Shown here piece by piece: positions 1 through 5,089 of a stretch of 5,221 bases of DNA. Within the stretch, counting starts at the first letter, position 1. Each line of letters opens with the position of its first letter. Under the pieces are notes generated by a model, which was given only the letters and a program-made list of their open reading frames with translations, had not been told where the DNA came from and ran no database searches. The translations under genes were made by a program, and so were the position numbers. Origin of the DNA: Rhodobacterales bacterium (GTDB taxonomy: Bacteria; Pseudomonadota; Alphaproteobacteria; Rhodobacterales; Rhodobacteraceae); contig JAAFHS010000059.1 of the NCBI GenBank assembly GCA_013298485.1, positions 4,094 to 9,314 of the forward strand, written 5' to 3'.

Positions 1-1
1 G

Positions 2-991
2 CATTTCGTCCCCAAGTCCGGGTTCGATCTGCGCATCGTGCTGATCAGCCAGCCGGGCGATCAGACGGCGCTGAACGGCCTGTACGACATCCTGCAGACG
101 CTGGAGATCATGCCCCCGGTCGGTGAGCGCAGCCGGGGTGAGACCACATTCACCATCAACGGCGCAGACACCCGCGTGGCAAGCTATGCCTATGCCGAAC
201 TCAGCCAGGGGCTGATCAAAGGCTACATGGTCACCTGGAACCCGGCGAAACCGGAAGGGATCGACCGTATCCTGCCCGTGCTGCAGCAAAGTTTCCGCGC
301 CATCGGCGACCGCGCCCTTGATCCCGGCCTTGTCGTAATGGATGCAGGCACGCGGTCCGGTCTGCTCGCGGGGCTGGAGGTGCGGCGGCCCGCATCGTCG
401 CGCACAGGGTTTTTCGTGGCGGCGGATGGCACGGTCCTGACCACGACCGCGGCAGTGGATGGCTGCGCCCGCGTGACCATCGAACGCGATGTCGACATGA
501 CCGTGGCGCTCCGCGATGCCGCCAGCGGTCTTGCCGTGCTGCGCCCCGTCACCCCCCTGTCGCCCCCCGGTGTTGCGGAGTTCCAGCTGGCACCCGACCG
601 GATCGGCGCGGAAATCGCCGTCGCGGGCTATTCCTATGAAGATCGGCTCAGCGCGCCGGTGATGACCTTTGGCGGGCTCGAAGGGTCCGAAGGGTTGAAC
701 GGCGAGACAGGCATCAAACGGCTCGCGATCAACGCCCTGCCCGGCGATGCGGGCGGGCCAGTGCTCGATGCGACCGGCGCCGTTCTTGGCCTGTTGCAGC
801 CCGCACCGCAGGCAACAGACCGCCAGCTGCCCGCCGATGTTGCCTATGCGACTGACGCGGCGGTGATGATGGCGCAGCTTGCGACGCTGGGGATCACCCC
901 GGCCCGATCCGCCCGCCAGGGGGCCTTGCCACCCGAGGATCTGACGAAATCGGCCCTTCGGATGACGGTGCTGGTGTCCTGCTGGCAGTAA
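2..991 (+). CDS. Trypsin-like (S1 fold) domain protein, probable pseudoprotease; 5' end outside the window
   Basis: The reading frame is open from the first bases, so the true start and any signal peptide lie upstream; a GTG at 38 is only an internal codon. Two parts are visible. The first, about 110 residues, contains an alpha/beta-looking stretch (around NGADTRVASYAYAEL, GYMVTW) that I do not recognise. The second, from about base 400, has the skeleton of a trypsin-like domain: GFFVAADGTVLT, then TTAAVDGC where active enzymes have TNAHVVxGC, SGLAVLRP where they have (N)DLALL, and GDAGGPVLD where they have GDSGGPV. By this alignment His is Ala (codon 449-451), Asp is Gly (527-529) and Ser is Ala (749-751), so proteolysis is unlikely. 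A binding or scaffold role would be inference. The frame has no internal stop and is about 65% GC, which argues for a functional gene. It ends VLVSCWQ and converges on trkH. The fold call is fairly sure; the function is unknown. Confidence 0.8.
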   Translation, partial: HFVPKSGFDLRIVLISQPGDQTALNGLYDILQTLEIMPPVGERSRGETTFTINGADTRVASYAYAELSQGLIKGYMVTWNPAKPEGIDRILPVLQQSFRAIGDRALDPGLVVMDAGTRSGLLAGLEVRRPASSRTGFFVAADGTVLTTTAAVDGCARVTIERDVDMTVALRDAASGLAVLRPVTPLSPPGVAEFQLAPDRIGAEIAVAGYSYEDRLSAPVMTFGGLEGSEGLNGETGIKRLAINALPGDAGGPVLDATGAVLGLLQPAPQATDRQLPADVAYATDAAVMMAQLATLGITPARSARQGALPPEDLTKSALRMTVLVSCWQ

Positions 992-1028
992 CTGTCAGCG
1001 CTGCCAGAACCGCGGCAGCACCAGCACC
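967..1028. repeat. Nested inverted repeat across the two convergent stop codons
   Basis: Outer arms 967-976 (ggtgctggtg) and 1019-1028 (caccagcacc) are perfect 10-bp complements. Inner arms 982-988 (ctggcag) and 1001-1007 (ctgccag) are perfect 7-bp complements. Both stop codons (989-991 plus strand, 995-997 minus strand) lie in the 12-nt inner loop. There is no T-tract on either side, so it is not a classical intrinsic terminator. The arms partly arise because both proteins end with similar codons (VLV then WQ). It may still help end both transcripts, since only 3 nt separate the genes. Confidence 0.5.
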
Positions 1029-2443
1029 AGCAGCGCCAGCATCCCCAGACGCCCCAGCAGCATAACCGCAATGAGCGCCCATTTTGCGGCGTCTGGAAAG
1101 TCGACGAATGTGCCTGTGCGCGCGACGAGCGGGCCAAACCCGTAGCCGATATTGCCGATGGATGTCCAAACCGCAAAAAACGCACTTTCGATATCGACCC
1201 CAAAGAACGTGAGCAGAAGCGAAAACACCCCGATGATCAAAATGTATCCCGATATGAACATGATGACGGAATTCATCACGTCATCAGTGACGATTCGTCC
1301 GTCATAACGCACGGGATCAACCCGATCCGGCATCGTGATGCTGCGAATGTGCTGGCGCAGCGCAATCGTCGCGACCTGCACACGGAACATTGTCAGTGCA
1401 CCGCCACTTGACCCAGAACAAGGCCCGAAAATACCGATCACTGCGGCAACAGGCATCATAAAACCGCCCCATACTGCAAAATCACCCGAAAAGAACCCAG
1501 TACCAGATTGGATGGACGTCAGATTGAACAAGGCCTGCCGGAATACAGGTTCAAATGCCATATCGCTGTTCAGCCATCGCCACAACGTGACTGAAACAAC
1601 GGCCAAAGCCAAAACCTTGATGTAGCCACGCACCTGCGCGTCGTGCATCAGGGGCGAGGGTGCACCGCTGATCAGTTGGACATAGCGGATATAGGGCAGG
1701 CTGCCCAGAAACATGAACAGTGCACCTGCGTATTCGCCAGCGCCCTGATACTTGCTGAACGAGCTGTCCGAGGGTGAAAATCCTCCTGTCGCAATGGTGG
1801 CCATCGCATTCACAATAGCGTCAAGGGCAGTCATACCGACAGCAGAATAGGTCAGAACGCAGCCAAGGGTCAGGCCCGCATAGACCAGCACCAAATGCCC
1901 CGCGATATCCGTAGCACGCGGCAAGATCTTGCCCATCGTGTCGAATCCTTCGGTACGGAAAAACTGCATGCCGCCCACCCGCATTACCGGCAGAAAGATC
2001 ATGGCAACAAAGGCAATGCCCAAGCCACCAATCCAGTTCAGCATTCCACGCCACAGGTTCATGCCGGATGGCAGGCTATCAAGGCCAACGATGACGGTTG
2101 ATCCGGTTGTGGTGATGCCCGACACCGCCTCGAAATAGGCATCGGTCAGGGACAGGCCGGGTGCCCCCATCATGAAGGGCAAGGCCCCGAACAGCGGGAT
2201 CACCAGCCAGATCGCCGCCGTCAGCAGATAGGCCTGCCGCACCTGGATCGACAGGCCCAGCGCGTTGTGGGTGGTCAGCGACAGCAATGCCCCGAATGCC
2301 CCGGTGATCACGGCGGCCAGCAGAAAATCCGCGCCATTGGGCAGGCCTGCGCGCCAGTCCACAATCGCCGGTGCCAGCATCAGAATGGCAAGCACGACCA
2401 GCATACGACCGATCAGATAGGCTATGGGGCGCATGTCGAGCAT
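995..2443 (-). CDS. trkH: Trk-type potassium uptake transporter, membrane subunit TrkH
   Basis: This is the K+-translocating inner-membrane subunit of a Trk system, which normally works with the cytoplasmic NAD/nucleotide-binding TrkA (not in this window). The 482 residues match the usual TrkH length. The protein is hydrophobic throughout and shows the four pore-loop filter segments of the SKT superfamily, each with its conserved Gly: TTTGST (111-116), IATGGFS (217-223), QSGTGF (312-317) and IGNIGYGFG (429-437). The gating-loop signature GPCSGSSGG lies at 340-348, followed by R354. The C-terminal GRL motif (464-466) is followed by Gly where I expect Glu. The ATG at 2443 has no strong Shine-Dalgarno; a second ATG three codons in (2434) is possible. 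The middle of the gene (about 1141-2040) is roughly 54% GC against about 66% for its 5' 300 bp. It converges on the upstream pseudoprotease gene. The identity is secure. Confidence 0.95.
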   Translation of the reverse strand: MLDMRPIAYLIGRMLVVLAILMLAPAIVDWRAGLPNGADFLLAAVITGAFGALLSLTTHNALGLSIQVRQAYLLTAAIWLVIPLFGALPFMMGAPGLSLTDAYFEAVSGITTTGSTVIVGLDSLPSGMNLWRGMLNWIGGLGIAFVAMIFLPVMRVGGMQFFRTEGFDTMGKILPRATDIAGHLVLVYAGLTLGCVLTYSAVGMTALDAIVNAMATIATGGFSPSDSSFSKYQGAGEYAGALFMFLGSLPYIRYVQLISGAPSPLMHDAQVRGYIKVLALAVVSVTLWRWLNSDMAFEPVFRQALFNLTSIQSGTGFFSGDFAVWGGFMMPVAAVIGIFGPCSGSSGGALTMFRVQVATIALRQHIRSITMPDRVDPVRYDGRIVTDDVMNSVIMFISGYILIIGVFSLLLTFFGVDIESAFFAVWTSIGNIGYGFGPLVARTGTFVDFPDAAKWALIAVMLLGRLGMLALLVLVLPRFWQR

Positions 2444-2585
2444 GATGGGCCAAGGATGTGGCGCAATGCGTGCGGGGCGTCAATGCCGGACGTCGCACGC
2501 CACTGTCGGCATAACCATGGCTTGCACGGCGATCACGCAATGTTTCAAAAGTCTTAACGCGACACCGAAAATAAAACCTAACTTA

Positions 2586-2601
2586 TTGATTATAAAATCA
2601 A
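2586..2601. promoter_or_regulatory. Palindrome TTGAT-N6-ATCAA overlapping a -10-like hexamer upstream of trkH
   Basis: The sequence ttgattataaaatcaa is a perfect 6-bp inverted repeat with a 4-nt centre. On the minus strand it contains TATAAT (2589-2594), a perfect -10 match about 146 nt upstream of the trkH ATG. A 17-bp spacer leads back to TGTCAA (2612-2617), a poor -35. The half-sites match the Fnr/Crp-family consensus TTGAT/ATCAA, but the spacing is 6 nt rather than the usual 4, so a true Fnr site is doubtful. Promoter function for trkH is inference from position and composition. Confidence 0.3.
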
Positions 2602-2629
2602 AAGCCGGAAATTGACAGCCGTCAATTCC
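2595..2629 (-). terminator. Probable intrinsic terminator of folE2 (or TTGAC-N4-GTCAA operator)
   Basis: Read on the minus strand, 14 nt past the folE2 stop, a hairpin forms from arms 2607-2616 and 2621-2629: 7 contiguous bp plus 2 G-C pairs beyond a single bulged A, with a 4-nt loop. It is followed by GGCTTTTGATTTT, a broken U-tract. The stem is short and not very GC-rich, so termination would be moderate. The same bases read TTGAC-agcc-GTCAA, a perfect Fnr/Crp-type dyad placed upstream of trkH, so an operator role is the main alternative. Confidence 0.45.
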
Positions 2630-2642
2630 CGACAATACCGCC

Positions 2643-3731
2643 TTATCCGACGTGGAACAGCGTCTGAAACAACCGTGGGTCCAGACTTTCCTGCGCAAAC
2701 GTCGCCCCTTCGGTCAGCAGGCTCACGGCATCATGGCTGTGCAAGGATTCCTGATGGCTCGCGATCACGCGGAAATCGCCGATGCGCGCATCGTCGCGCA
2801 ACGCCTCACAGAAACTGCGCGCCGCATCCTCCACAAAGATCGGGTTCGCCGCGTTCAGTTCCGCAAAAGCCTGTTCATCCTCGCGTTTCACCATCACCTG
2901 CGTTTCGGTCGGCACCGCCCTGCGCGCAATCGCGATCAGGTCTTCAAACCACAGCGTGTCACCGCGCAGCACGACCGAAATCCGCGCGACCGACCGCTGC
3001 GAATGCGGTGTCGCCAGCTGCCCCCGCGTCGCCCGCGCATGTTCCGACAGTTCCAGCGAACAGGGGCAGGTGCTGGAATAGACGAAATCCAGATGCATGA
3101 TGCGCTTGCGCACACCCGCCTGTTCCACCAGTTCCAACGCGATATCGTAATACTGCCACCCCAAGAGGCCTGAGCGGAGCGATGGCACCTGCACGGGGTA
3201 TGACAGCCGCATCTGGATGCGCGCATCGAAACTGTCGAGATCGCGCTTGTAGTCATCGAGCGCCGCCTCGATCACGCCAAAGCTGAACTGCCGGTCGGCA
3301 TGGGCATAGAACGACCGCATGATGCGGCTCATGTTGATGCCCTTCTTTTCCGCCTCAAGGCTGACCGTGCCGGTGACGGATGTCTCCAGCACCATGTCCG
3401 CGCCATCGCGCGTTCTGTAGCGGATCGGCAGGCGGAAGTTCGAAATCCCCACATGCTGAATCGTCGCCTTTGCCCCCACGATCAGACTGCTGGGGCCGTT
3501 CTGCAGATCGGGCAGGCTGGCCTTGTAGGCATCATCCACCGCAAAATCGCGGGGGTAAATGCGGCTGAGAACCGGATAGGCCACGCTCGGCACGCCGTCA
3601 CCCAAAGACAGATCCACACCCGCAATTTCGGCATCACTCGCCTTGCCCGCCCACTGGCGCAGCAAGCGCAGCGCACGCTCCACCTCATCACGGCTGGGTT
3701 TGCGGTCGATCTCGGGCGTGTGGATGTTCAT
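2643..3731 (-). CDS. folE2: GTP cyclohydrolase FolE2 (type IB)
   Basis: It converts GTP to 7,8-dihydroneopterin triphosphate and formate in the cytoplasm, the first step of tetrahydrofolate synthesis and also the entry to queuosine precursors. Family signatures in the 362-residue product are CPCS (222-225) with the metal/active-site Cys, TPHSQR (241-246), KREDE (282-286) and the C-terminal SHQESLHSHDA (325-335), typical of the COG1469/FolE2 family and absent from FolE. The frame extends to an ATG at 3815, but the 28 added residues look unlike the family. ATG 3731 has GGAAGGA 7 nt upstream and gives the usual length, so I chose it. Type IB enzymes accept metals other than zinc and in many bacteria sustain folate synthesis under zinc limitation (established); I see no clear Zur box here. 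A 200-bp gap separates it from trkH downstream, with a probable terminator just after the stop. The identity is secure. Confidence 0.95.
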   Translation of the reverse strand: MNIHTPEIDRKPSRDEVERALRLLRQWAGKASDAEIAGVDLSLGDGVPSVAYPVLSRIYPRDFAVDDAYKASLPDLQNGPSSLIVGAKATIQHVGISNFRLPIRYRTRDGADMVLETSVTGTVSLEAEKKGINMSRIMRSFYAHADRQFSFGVIEAALDDYKRDLDSFDARIQMRLSYPVQVPSLRSGLLGWQYYDIALELVEQAGVRKRIMHLDFVYSSTCPCSLELSEHARATRGQLATPHSQRSVARISVVLRGDTLWFEDLIAIARRAVPTETQVMVKREDEQAFAELNAANPIFVEDAARSFCEALRDDARIGDFRVIASHQESLHSHDAVSLLTEGATFAQESLDPRLFQTLFHVG

Positions 3732-3738
3732 CTGGGGG

Positions 3739-3745
3739 TCCTTCC
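3739..3745 (-). promoter_or_regulatory. Ribosome-binding site that fixes the folE2 start
   Basis: The minus strand reads GGAAGGA followed by 7 nt and then ATG at 3731. This is a near-ideal Shine-Dalgarno and rules against the longer reading from the ATG at 3815, for which I see no comparable site. Confidence 0.85.
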
Positions 3746-3787
3746 GGTTCAGACACCTTGCAGTGCCATCAATGTCATCAGGTATAC

Positions 3788-3829
3788 GCAGGGGCCCTGC
3801 GCGCGGATCAGTCAAATAGGTGCGCAGGG
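3788..3829 (-). repeat. Overlapping GC-rich inverted repeats in the folE2 leader
   Basis: The hexamer gcaggg or its complement occurs three times: 3788-3793 (gcaggg), 3795-3800 (ccctgc) and 3824-3829 (gcaggg). The first pair forms a 6-1-6 palindrome. Alternatively 3795-3802 (ccctgcgc) pairs with 3822-3829 (gcgcaggg) over 8 bp with a 19-nt loop. The two pairings are mutually exclusive because both use 3795-3800. They lie 57-98 nt upstream of the folE2 ATG. I recognise no known riboswitch family. Confidence 0.45.
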
Positions 3830-3840
3830 TGTGATTGCAA
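3813..3840 (-). promoter_or_regulatory. Weak candidate promoter for folE2
   Basis: The minus strand reads TTGCAA (3835-3840), a 16-bp spacer, then TATTTG (3813-3818). The matches to the sigma-70-type consensus are only 4/6 and 3/6. It would start transcription near 3806 and give a leader of about 75 nt carrying the GC-rich repeats. It lies downstream of the strong terminator at 3900-3931, where a new transcription unit is expected. Confidence 0.25.
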
Positions 3841-3899
3841 GGGTCAGCTTACTGCAGGGCCACCACCAGATCATCCGGCTGCGCCAGAGCTGTCACAAG

Positions 3900-3931
3900 A
3901 AAAAGCCGCGCCAGCCCTAGGACTGGCGCGG
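3900..3931 (-). terminator. Strong intrinsic terminator of the Gly-rich protein gene
   Basis: The arms 3906-3914 (ccgcgccag) and 3923-3931 (ctggcgcgg) form a perfect 9-bp, almost all-GC stem with an 8-nt loop. On the minus strand it is followed by CTTTTTCTT (T-run at 3900-3904). It lies 52 nt past the stop codon of the gene that ends at 3984. There is no T-run on the plus side, so it acts in one direction. It separates that gene from folE2. Confidence 0.85.
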
Positions 3932-3983
3932 TTGTTCAGAAAAGGCGCTGCAAAGACGCGGCGCCCATGCGCACTAAACGCGA

Positions 3984-5003
3984 TTAACCTCCATTAATGT
4001 TTGTAATCTGCAGTTGGCTGGCTGACAGGCCCAACAGCCCTGCGACCTCTGCCATCAATTGATCTTTTGTAAGCTTGCCATTGGCTACCAAAGCCAATTG
4101 CGCGGCTGAAACGCGCACCGAGAGGCGAGTAACGGAAGAAGCCGTTGTTTTTGTTGCCTGCTCGGCCGCTGCGCGGGTTTGGTGGGTCTGTCGCCCTGAC
4201 ACAGTCGTATCACCAACAGAAACCGCCGTTGAAACGGTGTTGCCTGACAATTCTGTCTTGGTTGCGACCGATGTGCCATCAGGAGCGGTTGTAGAGGTCG
4301 TGACCGCCACGTCGCCGTTCCGGTTCACCGTACGGGTGCAGGCCGATGCGCAATCCACCGTCTTCGCGAAAGCGATGGCCTCTTGGACCACGGTCGTGGT
4401 AACTGGCGGTGGCGGGGCAGCAGGTGTTGCTGGTGTGGCTGCAGGCGTGCTGGCCTGCGGGCCCGGAGCTTCGCCACCCGGATTGGGCGATGCGGGCTGT
4501 GAGACCGGGGTCGGCGTCACGTCCGGCGGCGTTGTACCGCCACCGCCACCAGTTCCACCTGTACCACCTTCACCGCCGGTTCCACCGGTTCCGCCTGCAC
4601 CACCTTCACCGCCGGTTCCACCCGTACCGCCTGTGCCACCTTCACTACCGGTTCCGCCCGTGCCGCCGGTTCCACCCGTGCCACCTTCACCGCCGGTTCC
4701 ACCCGTGCCGCCACCAGGCTCACCACCCGGCCCACCCGGAGGTTCGCCGCCGGGGCCACCCGGGCCATCACCCGGCCCACCCGGGGGTTCGCCACCGGGC
4801 CCGCCAAAGCCGCCGCCGGGTTCACCACCCGGCCCGCCGGGCGCACCACCGCCGTTAAACGGCGACTCTTCTGCTTGCGCGGTCGCACTGACGATCTGCA
4901 GTTTACCGGATTGATTGATGCTCAGGGACACGGGGGCCGCGACAAAGGCTGCGGCAATGGCGGTTGACGCCAAGAGGTGCTTCACAGATGAAAACAGATA
5001 CAT
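3984..5003 (-). CDS. Exported Gly-rich repeat protein with an unrecognised C-terminal domain
   Basis: I do not recognise this 339-residue protein. It begins with a Sec-type signal peptide: K8 and H9, then a hydrophobic stretch LLASTAIAAAFVAA (10-23), with possible cleavage after A23 or after ATAQA (44). Residues 51-99 are collagen-like PGGEP/GGPGG repeats, 100-156 are GGTGG/GGEGG repeats, 159-200 are a Pro/Ala/Thr linker, and 201-339 form a non-repetitive domain rich in Thr, Val and Ser with two Cys in DCASAC (218, 222) and a helical-looking end. The product is probably periplasmic, surface-bound or secreted. The ATG is bounded by an in-frame TAA upstream and has GGAG 10 nt before it (5014-5017). 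A strong terminator follows. The gene starts 86 bp after a PLP enzyme gene with no evident terminator between, so read-through is possible. Low-complexity DNA gives a long proline-rich shadow frame on the other strand, which I do not accept. Confidence 0.85.
   Translation of the reverse strand: MYLFSSVKHLLASTAIAAAFVAAPVSLSINQSGKLQIVSATAQAEESPFNGGGAPGGPGGEPGGGFGGPGGEPPGGPGDGPGGPGGEPPGGPGGEPGGGTGGTGGEGGTGGTGGTGGTGSEGGTGGTGGTGGEGGAGGTGGTGGEGGTGGTGGGGGTTPPDVTPTPVSQPASPNPGGEAPGPQASTPAATPATPAAPPPPVTTTVVQEAIAFAKTVDCASACTRTVNRNGDVAVTTSTTAPDGTSVATKTELSGNTVSTAVSVGDTTVSGRQTHQTRAAAEQATKTTASSVTRLSVRVSAAQLALVANGKLTKDQLMAEVAGLLGLSASQLQITNINGG
4536..4853 (-). repeat. Gly-rich coding repeat tract
   Basis: It encodes residues 51-156 of the Gly-rich protein. 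The 5' half on the coding strand (4707-4853) gives PGG/GEPPGG units, and the 3' half (4536-4706) gives GGTGG/GGEGG units. In the second half a longer DNA unit beginning ccaccttcac on the plus strand recurs at 4564, 4600, 4636 and 4681, so the spacing is 36, 36 and 45 bp, all multiples of 9 and in frame. Third-position differences between copies show the array is not freshly duplicated. Confidence 0.85.
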
Positions 5004-5028
5004 GGACAGGCTGCTCCGAAGGTTGAGT

Positions 5029-5044
5029 TTGACTTACCCGTCAA
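5029..5044. promoter_or_regulatory. Palindrome TTGAC-N6-GTCAA upstream of the Gly-rich protein gene
   Basis: Perfect 5-bp arms ttgac (5029-5033) and gtcaa (5040-5044) flank a 6-nt centre, 25 nt from the ATG at 5003. The minus strand also reads TTGACG here like a -35, but no -10 follows at 16-18 bp, so I read it as a possible operator. A -10-like CATAAT lies further upstream (5058-5063) without a good -35. The regulator is unknown and a chance dyad cannot be excluded. Confidence 0.25.
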
Positions 5045-5089
5045 CACATCACCCCGGATTATGGCCGATATGGGCCGCAGTTATCGCAT

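Noticed and set aside
2480..2698. 72-codon open frame on the minus strand across the folE2 end and the intergenic gap
   Set aside because: It begins inside folE2 in another frame, crosses the putative terminator and the AT-rich control region, and has no family resemblance.
3732..3815. 28-codon N-terminal extension of folE2 from the ATG at 3815
   Set aside because: The ATG at 3731 has GGAAGGA at 7 nt and gives the normal family length; the extension shows no family similarity and covers the leader repeats.
3732..3840. THF-II or preQ1 riboswitch before folE2
   Set aside because: The gene context invites it, but I could not match the conserved core of either class in the sequence.
3849..3896. 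Short coding-like tail on the minus strand (VTALAQPDDLVVALQ then stop)
   Set aside because: It looks protein-like but has only 16 codons, an upstream in-frame stop nearby, no ribosome-binding site that I can see, and lies just past a strong terminator. It may be a gene remnant, but this is not supportable.
3984..3997. TTAA-N6-TTAA resembling a CtrA-binding site
   Set aside because: It lies at the very end of the coding region (Ile-Asn-Gly-Gly-stop codons), not near a promoter, and the spacing is one base short of the usual N7.
4075..4914. Long proline-rich open frame on the plus strand opposite the Gly-rich gene
   Set aside because: It is the complement of Gly codons (GGN gives CCN/NCC), so stops are absent by composition. 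It has no good ribosome-binding site, and the minus frame has a signal peptide, ribosome-binding site and terminator.
5058..5089. Possible promoter CATAAT and GGCC hairpin between the PLP enzyme and the Gly-rich gene
   Set aside because: No acceptable -35 lies 16-18 bp upstream of CATAAT, and the hairpin has only 4 bp and no T-run, so neither a promoter nor a terminator can be supported.
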